In this document: in pieces, positions 1 to 7,025 of the stretch
Position numbering within the stretch: the first letter of the stretch is position 1
Layout: the number at the start of each line of letters is the position of its first letter
From: Burkholderiales bacterium
GTDB taxonomy: Bacteria; Pseudomonadota; Gammaproteobacteria; Burkholderiales; Burkholderiaceae_F
Length of the DNA: 12,496 nt
Reading direction: 5' to 3'
Assembly: GCA_024641225.1 (NCBI GenBank)
Contig: JAHEDN010000028.1
Coordinates: 1 to 12,496, forward strand
Program-made: the position numbers and the translations under genes
Notes under the pieces: model-generated
Seen by the model: the letters and a program-made list of their open reading frames with translations, nothing else
What the model was told of the DNA's origin: nothing
Database searches by the model: none

Positions 1-206
1 GCGCGGCACGTGTCGACGTCGAGACCGGTCCAGTTGCCCTGGCTGTCCGCTGCCGAGAACCCGGCCAGGCCGGTGTTCACGCCGCAGACCACCGCCCCGC
101 GCGCCTTGATCGCGTCGAGCGTCTTGCCAGCGTGCGCCGGCGTGGCGACCGCCGCAGCGGCGATCGCCGCGCTGCCCAGCAGCGCCTTGATTGAAGTTTT
201 GTTCAT
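1..206 (-). CDS. Amino-acid ABC transporter periplasmic binding protein, AapJ/BztA type (partial, N-terminus only)
   Basis: Only the first 68 codons are present; the rest lies beyond the left edge. The protein starts MNKTSIKALLG and has a short basic N-region, an alanine-rich hydrophobic core and an AHA site near residue 26, which is a classical Sec signal peptide. The mature start reads GKTLDAIKARGAVVCGVN, then GLAGFSAAD and NWTGLDVD. This is the usual opening of type-3 solute-binding proteins for polar or general L-amino acids (AapJ/BztA), where the mature protein is about 315 residues. By family knowledge it would capture amino acids in the periplasm and deliver them to an AapQMP-type permease, whose genes should lie to the left. 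The start is set by an AAGGAGG ribosome site at 217-223, ten bases upstream. Family assignment is good; exact substrate is unknown. Confidence 0.85.
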   Translation of the reverse strand, partial: MNKTSIKALLGSAAIAAAAVATPAHAGKTLDAIKARGAVVCGVNTGLAGFSAADSQGNWTGLDVDTCR

Positions 207-216
207 GTTCGGAAAG

Positions 217-223
217 CCTCCTT
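217..223 (-). promoter_or_regulatory. Ribosome binding site of the amino-acid binding protein gene
   Basis: Read on the minus strand this is AAGGAGG, a full Shine-Dalgarno match, ten bases before the ATG at 206. It fixes the start and suggests strong translation, as expected for an abundant periplasmic binding protein. Confidence 0.8.
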
Positions 224-278
224 GTTTTGAATTCAAACCTGGCCGCGGCCCACATGCGGGGCACGCGACCGGCCGTGC

Positions 279-308
279 AATCTAGCACCGCGGCAGAGGC
301 AGCAGCAA
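279..308 (-). promoter_or_regulatory. Possible sigma-70 promoter for the amino-acid binding protein gene
   Basis: On the minus strand, TTGCTG (303-308) and TAGATT (279-284) are separated by 18 bases, and the -10 is preceded by TGC, an extended -10 feature. This would place transcription start near position 272 and give a leader of roughly 65 bases. The -35 matches consensus at only three of six positions, so this is a weak inference. The rest of the 223-base gap between this gene and the exporter (207-429) shows nothing else I can support. Confidence 0.3.
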
Positions 309-429
309 TGCGCCTGTTTCGTAGGGCGATGCCGGCTTTTCATAATTCCGCGCTGCGCCGCACCAATGCCGTGATCGCAAGAATGGGCGAAGCGCACCGC
401 GCGGCGACGATGCCTTCGCTTTCCTCGGT

Positions 430-2319
430 TCAGGCGGGCGGCTCGGCCGCCATCGCCTCGACCGGCGCCGGTTCAGTCCCGTTGGCGTCCGGCGCCTCGT
501 GCTGCGCCTGCATTGCCCACAGTCGCGCGTAGGCCCCGCCGGCGGCGAGCAGTTGCCCGTGGCTGCCACGCTCGACGACACGACCGCCGTCGAGCACCAC
601 GATCTGGTCGGCATTGACGATCGTCGATAGCCGATGGGCGATCACCAGCGTCGTGCGGCCCGCCGCGATCGCCTCGAGTTCGGCCTGGATCACGCGTTCG
701 GTCCTGCTGTCGAGCGCCGAGGTCGCCTCGTCGAAGACCAGGATCGCCGGGCGCTTGAGCAGGGTGCGCGCGATCGCCACCCGCTGCTTCTCGCCGCCCG
801 AGAGCTTCAGCCCGCGTTCGCCGACCATCGTGTCATAGCCGTCCGGCAGGCGGCTGACGAACTCGTGCAGTTGCGCGGCGCGCGCGGCAGCAATGATCTC
901 GTCCTTCGTTGCCTCGGGGCGGCCGTAGCCGATGTTGTATTCGATGGTGTCGTTGAACAGCACAGTGTCCTGCGGCACGATGCCGATCACCGCCCGCAGA
1001 CTGGCCTGCGTCACCTGGCGCACGTCCTGGCCGTCGACCAGCACGCGGCCGCCCTGTGCCTCGTAGAAGCGGAACAGCAGGCGCGCCAGCGTCGACTTGC
1101 CGGAACCGGTCGGTCCGACCACTGCGCAGGTGGTCCCCGCCGGCACCTCGAAGTCGACGCCGAACAGCACCTGGCGGCGCGGATCGTAGGAGAAGTCGAC
1201 CTTCTCGAAGCGGATCGCGCCGCCCGCGAGCTGCAGCGGCTGCGCGTCAGGCGCGTCGGCGATCTCGCGGTATTCGCACAGCAGACGGAACATGCGGTCC
1301 ATGTCGATCATCGCCTGCTTGATCTCGCGGTAGACGACGCCGAGGAAGTTCAGCGGGATGTACATCTGGATCATGAAGGCGTTGACCAGCACCAGGTCGC
1401 CGATCGTCATCCGCCCTTCGGCCACGCCGAGCGCGGCGCGCCACAGGATCAGCGTCACGGCCGTGGCGATGATCAGCTGCTGGCCGCTGTTGAGCAGGTT
1501 CAGCGACTGCTGCGACTTGATCGCCATCCTCTCGCTTTCGTTGAGTGTGGCGTCGTAGCGGCGCGCCTCGAACTCCTCGTTGCCGAAGTACTTCACCGTC
1601 TCGAAGTTCAGCAGGCTGTCGACCGCGCGCGAGGCGGCCTTGGCGTCGAGTTCGTTGACCTGGCGGCGGAACTGCGTGCGCCAGTTGGTCACGAAGAAGG
1701 TGAACGCGATGTAGCCGAACAGGCTCGCGACCACGATCGCCGCGAACCAGATCTCGTAGTGCCACGTCAGGTAGCCGAGCACGAGGGACAGCTCGACCAG
1801 CGTCGGCAGGATCGAATACAGCGTGAAGCTGACCAGCGTCGTGACGCCGCGGATGCCGTGGTCGATCTCGCGCGTGACCGAGCCGGTGCGCCGCTGCAGG
1901 TGGTAGCGCAGGCTGAGCGAATGAAGGTGGCGGAAGGTCTGCAGGGAGAGGGTGTGCACCGCGGCCTGCGTGACCTTGGCGAAGAAGAACTCGCGCAGCT
2001 CGGTGAACAGCGAGGTGGACAGTCGCAGCAGGCCATAGCCGGCGATCAGCGCTACCGGCACCGCCAGCACCGCGCCGGCGGGCAGTTGCACCAGCGAGTC
2101 GACGATCTGCTTGAGCAGGATCGGCACGCCGACCACCGCCAGCTTGGCCGCCACCAGGCAGGCGGCCGCGAACAGCACGCGCCCGCGGTACCGCCACAGG
2201 TACGGCAGCAGGGTTCGCAGCGTGCTCCAGTCGCCGCGCGACTCGCCCGGCGCCAGCGCGGCGCTGGGCTCGCGGCCGCGCCCCATTCTCACGCCGCGCA
2301 TCGACCGAACCCGGCACAC
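430..2319 (-). CDS. Atm1/HMT-type ABC exporter, fused membrane and ATPase domains
   Basis: This is a 629-residue half-transporter that would work as a homodimer in the inner membrane. The N-terminal half (about 35-345) is a six-helix type I ABC exporter domain; the C-terminal half (about 365-600) is the ATPase. Visible motifs are Walker A GPTGSGKST (402-410), Q-loop Q450, signature LSGGE (506-510), Walker B ILVFDEATSALD (526-537) and H-loop H562. The Atm1/HMT1 subfamily is indicated by DSLLNFETVKYFGNE (234-248) and NSGQ (277-280), the latter in the region where Atm1 relatives contact glutathione. By family knowledge these pumps move glutathione-linked or metal-related compounds and give metal tolerance or support Fe-S biogenesis; substrate here is unknown. 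The start is uncertain: GTG at 2319, ATG at 2301 and ATG at 2286 are all possible and none has a strong ribosome site. A hydrophilic tail rich in Ala, Pro and Glu follows the ATPase. Confidence 0.95.
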   Translation of the reverse strand: MCRVRSMRGVRMGRGREPSAALAPGESRGDWSTLRTLLPYLWRYRGRVLFAAACLVAAKLAVVGVPILLKQIVDSLVQLPAGAVLAVPVALIAGYGLLRLSTSLFTELREFFFAKVTQAAVHTLSLQTFRHLHSLSLRYHLQRRTGSVTREIDHGIRGVTTLVSFTLYSILPTLVELSLVLGYLTWHYEIWFAAIVVASLFGYIAFTFFVTNWRTQFRRQVNELDAKAASRAVDSLLNFETVKYFGNEEFEARRYDATLNESERMAIKSQQSLNLLNSGQQLIIATAVTLILWRAALGVAEGRMTIGDLVLVNAFMIQMYIPLNFLGVVYREIKQAMIDMDRMFRLLCEYREIADAPDAQPLQLAGGAIRFEKVDFSYDPRRQVLFGVDFEVPAGTTCAVVGPTGSGKSTLARLLFRFYEAQGGRVLVDGQDVRQVTQASLRAVIGIVPQDTVLFNDTIEYNIGYGRPEATKDEIIAAARAAQLHEFVSRLPDGYDTMVGERGLKLSGGEKQRVAIARTLLKRPAILVFDEATSALDSRTERVIQAELEAIAAGRTTLVIAHRLSTIVNADQIVVLDGGRVVERGSHGQLLAAGGAYARLWAMQAQHEAPDANGTEPAPVEAMAAEPPA

Positions 2320-2480
2320 GACCGGCGGGGGGTTTCCTGCTTTACTCGAAACGACACGGTGTTTTGCTCTTCAACGAGCCGCATTATTGACGATGAGCGC
2401 CGGAGCACCCGAAGGCCTTCACCACGGAATGGGTGGACAATTCCGCACCAGGCCCCATGTCGGAAAGAAGGAAAAGCCCG
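2320..2480. promoter_or_regulatory. Divergent intergenic region between exporter and thioesterase, with a small palindrome
   Basis: The exporter and the thioesterase are transcribed away from each other from this gap, so it must hold both promoters unless an internal start is used. It is visibly less GC-rich than its surroundings between about 2335 and 2400. An inverted repeat CGGAAT (2425-2430), nine bases, ATTCCG (2440-2445) lies just upstream of the thioesterase start and could be an operator. On the plus strand TTTTGC and TATTGA lie 17 bases apart (about 2362-2390) and could form a weak promoter. No convincing consensus promoter is seen for either gene. Confidence 0.35.
2466..2472 (+). 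promoter_or_regulatory. Ribosome binding site that decides the thioesterase start
   Basis: AGAAGGA lies eight bases before the ATG at 2481. Two in-frame upstream ATGs (2433 and 2457) lack comparable sites, and the residues they would add are hydrophilic and unlike the family, so 2481 is preferred. Confidence 0.65.
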
Positions 2481-2894
2481 ATGGAGGACACGCCCGTTCG
2501 GCTGCCGGACACCCACGCAGTGCTGCGCGTGATGCCGATGCCCGCCGATGCCAACATCCACGGCGACGTGTTCGGCGGCTGGATCATGGCCAATGCCGAC
2601 GTTGCCGGCGCGATACCGGCCGCGCGCCGGGCCAACGGCCGCGTGGCGACGATCGCGGTGACCAGCTTCCTGTTCAAGAACCCGGTCTTCGTCGGCGACC
2701 TGCTGTCGTTCTATGCGCGGGTGCTCAAGACCGGCAACACGTCGATCACCGTCGAGGTCGAGGTCTACGCCGAGCGCAACCGGCTGCAGGCCGAAGTGGT
2801 CAAGGTCACCGAGGCGACGCTGGTGTACGTGGCCACCGACTCGGAGCGGCGCCCGCGCGCGCTGCCGCCGCTGGCCGGCACAGCGGACCGCTGA
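2481..2894 (+). CDS. yciA: Acyl-CoA thioesterase, YciA-like hotdog enzyme
   Basis: The protein has 137 residues, the usual length for YciA-type thioesterases, which hydrolyse many acyl-CoAs to free acid and CoA in the cytoplasm. The hallmark run is near the N-terminus: MPADANIHGDVFGGWIM (20-36) followed by ANADVAGAI, with D40 where YciA enzymes carry the catalytic aspartate. Later features also match: GRVATIAV, a TSITVEVEVY strand, an EATLVYVA strand, and an RPRALPP end. Hotdog thioesterases work as dimers or hexamers. Its role may be to recycle CoA or trim acyl-CoA pools, fitting the fatty-acid genes at the right of the window, although it is not in that operon. The start at 2481 is chosen for its ribosome site. 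Confidence 0.93.
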   Translation: MEDTPVRLPDTHAVLRVMPMPADANIHGDVFGGWIMANADVAGAIPAARRANGRVATIAVTSFLFKNPVFVGDLLSFYARVLKTGNTSITVEVEVYAERNRLQAEVVKVTEATLVYVATDSERRPRALPPLAGTADR

Positions 2895-2897
2895 GAC

Positions 2898-2914
2898 CGG
2901 CGCCCCGCGCGCCG
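2898..2914 (+). terminator. Possible short terminator hairpin after the thioesterase
   Basis: CGGCGC (2898-2903), a five-base loop, GCGCCG (2909-2914) begins four bases after the stop codon. It is GC-only with no following T run, so Rho-independent termination is doubtful. It may only protect the transcript end. Confidence 0.28.
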
Positions 2915-3033
2915 TCCTGCGCAGGGGATGACTGTGTCCGCCGCCCCGGGCTACGATGGGCCAGCGTATCCGCTCCCGCGCCGCAGGCCGGCGTCATGCG
3001 GAGATTCCGGCCGCTGTCCAAACAACCCGCCCT

Positions 3034-3040
3034 GGAGGGG
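3034..3040 (+). promoter_or_regulatory. Ribosome binding site that decides the start of the unknown helical protein
   Basis: GGAGGGG lies five bases before ATG 3046. An in-frame ATG at 2956 would add 30 basic residues with no family-like character and no ribosome site, so the shorter protein is preferred. Confidence 0.7.
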
Positions 3041-3045
3041 AAAAG

Positions 3046-3726
3046 ATGAAACCGATGATCGACACCGATGAAGTGCTTACACAGATGACTGCGCAGGCAG
3101 TGGCTCAGGGCGAAGGCCTGCGCTCGACCGTGCGCGATCTCACGCTGCAGGCGCTGCAGTCGCGCGAACTTTCGCTGGCGCAGATCAAGTCGGTGATCGG
3201 CTCGGTCACGAAGGGTGTGAACCTCGGCGCGATCCAGGGTCAGCTTGATACCGACGAGGTGTTCGCGCAGGCGCTCTCCGGCATGGACGACGCGCTGCTC
3301 AAAGCGGTCGAAGCCAGCCGCATCGCCCTGCACCAGGTCACCGGCGAGCGTGAGTTCCGCGACTCGCACCTGAAGAAGGCGCTCGACGACCTCGAGCGCC
3401 TGGAAGACGAGTTCCTCGCGACCGTCAAGAAGGCGGCCGGAGGGGCCGGCTCACCGTTCAAGTCGCAGTGGAGCGGCGTGCTTCAGCAGCAGATGAGCGC
3501 CGGCACTGCGACCGGGCAGCAGGTGATGGCGATGATGGAGCAGTACGGAAGCCAGATCCAGAAGGCCGCGCGCGCGCAGCGCGATGTCGGCTTCCGCGCC
3601 GCTCACGCCATGGCGCAGAACTTCGCCACGCTGGCCAGCGGCGTGCTGATCGGGCTAACGGAGGCAATGCAGCAGGGCGCGGCGAAGTCTTCAGCCGCTG
3701 CGCCGGCCGCGAAGAAACGCCGCTGA
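3046..3726 (+). CDS. Conserved-looking helical protein of unknown function (phasin-like overall character)
   Basis: I do not recognise a function. The protein has 226 residues, with no signal peptide, no clear membrane segment and no catalytic motif. It is predicted mostly helical: a charged amphipathic stretch around 100-130 (REFRDSHLKKALDDLERLEDE) could form a coiled coil. The C-terminal third is rich in Ala, Gln and Met, and it ends in a basic tail AAPAAKKRR. Length, amphipathic helices and an Ala/Lys tail recall phasins and other granule- or surface-coating proteins, but that is appearance only. It may belong to a DUF known from betaproteobacteria (DUF6781 comes to mind), which I cannot verify. 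Residues 6-48 and 68-110 look like an old duplication (DTDEV at 6 and 68; RE and K at 40-41/48 and 102-103/110). A good ribosome site and codon use like its neighbours support a real gene. Confidence 0.82.
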   Translation: MKPMIDTDEVLTQMTAQAVAQGEGLRSTVRDLTLQALQSRELSLAQIKSVIGSVTKGVNLGAIQGQLDTDEVFAQALSGMDDALLKAVEASRIALHQVTGEREFRDSHLKKALDDLERLEDEFLATVKKAAGGAGSPFKSQWSGVLQQQMSAGTATGQQVMAMMEQYGSQIQKAARAQRDVGFRAAHAMAQNFATLASGVLIGLTEAMQQGAAKSSAAAPAAKKRR

Positions 3727-3733
3727 TTCGGCC

Positions 3734-3763
3734 TTGCCGCGCGGCGGGCTGCCCCCGCGGCAA
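3734..3763. terminator. Probable bidirectional terminator between convergent genes
   Basis: TTGCCGCG (3734-3741) pairs with CGCGGCAA (3756-3763), and the loop can add a GGC/GCC pairing. It sits in the 49-base gap between the ends of the unknown helical protein and the amidase, which face each other. The position is typical of a shared terminator. A/T pairs at the stem base help, but there is no real T tract on either strand. Confidence 0.45.
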
Positions 3764-3775
3764 AGCGTTGCGGTG

Positions 3776-5086
3776 TCAGTTCGCCCAGTGCGCTTCGATC
3801 CAGGCCGCGGCGGTGAACATCCGGGCGTCATCGCCGGGCCGCGCCACTACCGTGATGCCGAGCGGCAGACCCCCCTCGGCTGCGCCGATCGACGCCGGTA
3901 CCGGCAGGCTGATCATCGGGCAGCCGAGCAGCTGCCACGGCCGATTGAACACCGGGTCGCCGGTCGAGGCGAGCCCCGCTGGCGCTCCGCCCGGTGCACT
4001 CGGCGTGAGCAGCACGTCGGCCTCGGCGAACAGGCTGTCGATCGCGGCGACGCACGCACGACCGAGCTGCATCGCCAGCACGTACTCGTGCGACCCGATC
4101 GCCCGACCTTCATCGATCAGACCCACGAGCTTCGCCGATAGCTGCTCGCGGCGGTAGATGTACTCCGGCGCGAGCGCACGCGCCGTTTCGAACAGCTGCA
4201 CCGTCTTCTGCGCCTCGAATAGCCCGTCGAAGACGCGCGGCCAGACGATCTCGGCTCGCCGCGCCCCTTTCTGCAGAAGCTTCAGCCCCGCCCGCTCGAG
4301 CGCCTCGAGCATGCTCGGCGCAGCGGCCGTCCGCTGAGACGTGGCCACCCAGCCGATCGCCGGTGCCTTGTTCATCCGCACCGCCTGCGCCGGCAGTTCC
4401 TTCCAGGCCGGCTTGCCGGCGAGCACCGAGGCGGCGAACGCCGCATCCTCCACCGTGCGCGAGAACACCCCGACCTCGTCGAGCGTGTCGGAGTTGGCCT
4501 TCACGCCGGAGCGCGAAATCAGCCGCGGCGACGGCTTGTACCCGACCACGCCGCAGAAGGCCGCCGGGCGGATCACCGAGCCCGCGGTCTGCGTTCCGAG
4601 GGCGAGAGGCGCGAAGTGCGCCGCCACCGCCGCAGCGCTGCCGCTGGAGGAACCGCCGGGCGTATGCGTCAGGTTGTGCGGGTTGCGGGTCGGGCCGGGC
4701 GTGAAGTTGGCCAGTTCGGCGCTCACCGTCTTGCCGAGCACGAAGGCGCCGGCGTCCTTCAGCGCTGCAACGCAAGCCGCATCCGCAACCGGACGGTGCC
4801 CGAGGAAAATCGGCGAGCCGTAGCTGGTGGCGATGTCCGCGGTGTCGATATTGTCCTTGACCGCCACCGGCAGGCCGTGCAGCGGTCCGCGGCGCGACAC
4901 AAGCTGAAGTTCGCGCGCAGCGGCGATCGCCCGGTCGGCATCGAACCACGCGAACGCCTGCACGTCGCGCTCGCGCTCGTGGATCGCGTCGATGAACGAG
5001 CGGGTGACCGTCTCCGGCGACGCTTCGCCGGCGGTGATCAGCTGCGCCAGCGTCACGGCCGGCAGGCGATGCAGCGGTTCTCTCAT
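3776..5086 (-). CDS. Amidase-signature family hydrolase
   Basis: The protein has 436 residues and belongs to the amidase signature family, whose members cleave C-N amide bonds by a Ser-cisSer-Lys triad. The triad is visible: K77 in PVAVKDNID, S146 in PGGSSSGSAAA and S170 in GTQTAGSVIRPA. The 24-residue gap between the serines is the spacing seen in well-studied members. The nucleophile motif differs slightly from the common GTDTGGSIRIPA. There is no signal peptide, so it is probably cytoplasmic. No GatB or GatC gene is adjacent and the C-terminal half is not GatA-like, so a stand-alone amidase is more likely than the tRNA amidotransferase subunit. The substrate cannot be read from sequence. 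The open frame extends upstream past 5086, but AAGGAG at 5097-5102 and loss of family similarity place the start at 5086. Confidence 0.94.
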   Translation of the reverse strand: MREPLHRLPAVTLAQLITAGEASPETVTRSFIDAIHERERDVQAFAWFDADRAIAAARELQLVSRRGPLHGLPVAVKDNIDTADIATSYGSPIFLGHRPVADAACVAALKDAGAFVLGKTVSAELANFTPGPTRNPHNLTHTPGGSSSGSAAAVAAHFAPLALGTQTAGSVIRPAAFCGVVGYKPSPRLISRSGVKANSDTLDEVGVFSRTVEDAAFAASVLAGKPAWKELPAQAVRMNKAPAIGWVATSQRTAAAPSMLEALERAGLKLLQKGARRAEIVWPRVFDGLFEAQKTVQLFETARALAPEYIYRREQLSAKLVGLIDEGRAIGSHEYVLAMQLGRACVAAIDSLFAEADVLLTPSAPGGAPAGLASTGDPVFNRPWQLLGCPMISLPVPASIGAAEGGLPLGITVVARPGDDARMFTAAAWIEAHWAN

Positions 5087-5096
5087 GGCGGGCGAT

Positions 5097-5102
5097 CTCC
5101 TT
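5097..5102 (-). promoter_or_regulatory. Ribosome binding site of the amidase gene
   Basis: Read on the minus strand this is AAGGAG, ten bases before ATG 5086. It decides the start within a longer open frame. Confidence 0.65.
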
Positions 5103-5272
5103 GCTCTTGTGGGTTTGTGGGGTCGCTTCTTCCGCGGCCGCGCCGCGACCGCACCGCCCCCTCTCTTGAACGATAGCTGAAAGCAGCGCGGCTCGCGGCG
5201 ACGCAGGGATCGGCACAATGCGCATTCGGCCCTCAGTTCGAATTTCGCTTCCAACGGTCCAGGTACCGGACG

Positions 5273-6196
5273 ATGGCTTCCAGCCTGCTCGCACTGCTCG
5301 ACGACATCGCGACGATCCTCGACGACGTCTCGGTGATGACCAAGGTCGCCGCCAAGAAGACGGCCGGCGTGCTCGGCGACGACCTCGCACTGAACGCGCA
5401 GCAGGTCAGCGGCGTGGCGGCAGCGCGCGAACTGCCGGTGGTGTGGGCGGTGGCCAGGGGGTCGATGCTCAACAAGGCGATCCTGGTGCCGGCCGCGCTT
5501 GCCATCAGTGCCTTTGCGCCCTGGGCGGTGACTGCGCTGCTGATGCTCGGCGGTGCCTTTCTCTGCTACGAAGGCTTCGAGAAGCTGGCGCACCGCTGGC
5601 TGCAACGCGGCGCCGCCGAAGCGCATCGGCAGAAGCTGGCACAGGCGCTCGTCGATCCTGCGGGCGACCTGATGGCGATCGAGAAGGAAAAGATCAAGGG
5701 CGCAGTGCGCACCGATTTCATCCTCTCCGCCGAGATCATCGTGATCAGCCTCGGCACCGTGGCCACGGCGCCGCTGCCGCAGCGGATCGCCGTGCTAGTC
5801 GGCATCGCGATCATCATGACCGTGGGCGTGTACGGACTGGTGGCGGGCATCGTCAAGCTCGACGACGCCGGGCTGTACCTGCACCGGACGCCGGACGATC
5901 GCGCGTTCGCAGGCGCTCGGCGTGCGCTCGGCGGTGCAATCCTGCGCGCCGCGCCATACCTGATGAAGGGACTGTCGATCGCCGGCACCGCGGCGATGTT
6001 CCTCGTCGGCGGCGGCATCCTCGCGCATGGCGTGCCGGCGGTGCATCACGCCGTCGAAGCCATCGCGCGGGGCGCCGGCGCACTCGGCGGGGTCGTGCCA
6101 TTGATCGCAGACGCCGTCGTCGGCATCGCGGCCGGTGCGGTCATCCTGGCCGCAGCATCCGCGCTGCAACGCCTGCGCCAATCCGCGGCCGGCTGA
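5273..6196 (+). CDS. DUF808 (YedI-like) inner-membrane protein
   Basis: The protein has 307 residues, the usual size for DUF808, a family of membrane proteins whose function is not established. The family hallmark is at the N-terminus: ALLDDIATILDDVS then MTKVAAKKTAGVLGDDLALN (about 7-41). Hydrophobic segments lie near 66-98, 148-165, 171-195, 233-253 and 275-297, separated by charged loops including EKEKIKGAVRTD (137-148), which is also typical. It is a polytopic inner-membrane protein, read divergently from the amidase. Only a weak AGG (5261-5263) precedes the ATG, so translation may be modest. The 186-base gap to the amidase shows no promoter I can support. Its stop is one base from the stop of the converging dehydrogenase gene. 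Confidence 0.93.
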   Translation: MASSLLALLDDIATILDDVSVMTKVAAKKTAGVLGDDLALNAQQVSGVAAARELPVVWAVARGSMLNKAILVPAALAISAFAPWAVTALLMLGGAFLCYEGFEKLAHRWLQRGAAEAHRQKLAQALVDPAGDLMAIEKEKIKGAVRTDFILSAEIIVISLGTVATAPLPQRIAVLVGIAIIMTVGVYGLVAGIVKLDDAGLYLHRTPDDRAFAGARRALGGAILRAAPYLMKGLSIAGTAAMFLVGGGILAHGVPAVHHAVEAIARGAGALGGVVPLIADAVVGIAAGAVILAAASALQRLRQSAAG

Positions 6197-6197
6197 A

Positions 6198-7025
6198 CTA
6201 CAGAAACAGGTCCGGCAGCAGCTGCTTCGATCCCGGAACGACCGAGTATTTCGCGAGGTCCGTGACGCCGGCCTGCTTCAGCACGTCGTCGTCGATGAAG
6301 AAGTTGCCGGTCGTGGTCGCGGCATCCGCGGTCAGGACGGCGTAGGCCGCGTCGGCCATGATGTCGACGCTGCGGCAGTGCTCGGGCTTCACACCAGGAA
6401 TCATCTGCAGCGCCGCGGTCTGGATCACGGTGCGCGGCCACAGCGCGTTCACCGCGATGCCATACGGCCGGAATTCCTCGGCGTGGCCGAGGACGCACAT
6501 GCTCATGCCGTACTTGGCCATCGTGTAGGCGACGTGCGGTGCGAACCAGCGCGCCTCCATGTTCAGCGGCGGCGACAGTGTCAGCACATGCGGGTTGCGC
6601 TTGCGCTCGCCGGAGTGCTTGAGGTACGGCAGGCAGGCCTGCGTACACAGGTACGTGCCGCGCACGTTGACGCCCATCATCAGGTCGAAGCGCTTCATCG
6701 GCGTGGCTTCGGTCGGCGTCAGGTTGATGGCGCTGGCGTTGTTGATCAGGATGTCGATGCCGCCGAACTTTTCGGCGGTGGCCCGCGCCGCGTCGACGAC
6801 CTGCTGCTCCTCGCGGATGTCGACTTGCAGCGGCAGGCACTTGCCGCCGGCGGCTTCGATCTCCTGCGCTGCGCTGTGGATCGTCCCGGGCAGCTTCGGA
6901 TTCGGTTCGACCGTCTTTGCCGCGATGGCGACATTGGCGCCGTCGGCCGCGCAGCGTTTGGCAATCGCCAGGCCGATGCCGCGCGATGCGCCGGAGATGA
7001 AAATCGTCTTGCCTTTCAGGTTCAT
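6198..7025 (-). CDS. Short-chain dehydrogenase/reductase, HSDL2-like
   Basis: The protein has 275 residues with a complete classical SDR core: cofactor loop GASRGIG (12-18), NNAS (95-98), N120, S151, and Y167/K171 in YTMAKYGMS. The run SPPLNMEARWFAPHVAYTMAKYG and the later AVNALWPRTVIQTAA closely resemble the SDR part of eukaryotic HSDL2, a lipid-linked oxidoreductase of unsettled substrate. The C-terminal SCP2 sterol-carrier domain of HSDL2 is absent, as in many bacterial relatives. NADP(H) preference is plausible from R15 in the loop but not shown. Its ATG shares the sequence ATGA with the stop of the upstream hydrolase, and a GAGGAG site (7031-7036) lies within that gene, so the two are translationally coupled. 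It is the last gene of the minus-strand cluster. Confidence 0.95.
   Translation of the reverse strand: MNLKGKTIFISGASRGIGLAIAKRCAADGANVAIAAKTVEPNPKLPGTIHSAAQEIEAAGGKCLPLQVDIREEQQVVDAARATAEKFGGIDILINNASAINLTPTEATPMKRFDLMMGVNVRGTYLCTQACLPYLKHSGERKRNPHVLTLSPPLNMEARWFAPHVAYTMAKYGMSMCVLGHAEEFRPYGIAVNALWPRTVIQTAALQMIPGVKPEHCRSVDIMADAAYAVLTADAATTTGNFFIDDDVLKQAGVTDLAKYSVVPGSKQLLPDLFL

Noticed and set aside
276..292. Sigma-54 type promoter for the amino-acid binding protein (GG and GC elements on the minus strand)
   Set aside because: The GG and GC dinucleotides are separated by 9 rather than the strict 10 bases, and the flanking consensus is poor.
2433..2480. Longer N-terminus for the YciA-like thioesterase starting at ATG 2433 or 2457
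   Set aside because: No ribosome site precedes either ATG and the added residues are unlike the family. The dyad at 2425-2445 also overlaps this stretch.
634..2532. Very long open frame on the plus strand opposite the ABC exporter
   Set aside because: The protein is rich in Arg, His, Asp and Gln with no domain or motif, as expected for the antisense of a GC-rich gene. The minus-strand frame carries complete ABC motifs.
5087..5626. Upstream extension of the amidase reading frame to 5626
   Set aside because: The extra 180 residues are antisense to the DUF808 gene and have no amidase similarity. A good ribosome site supports the start at 5086.
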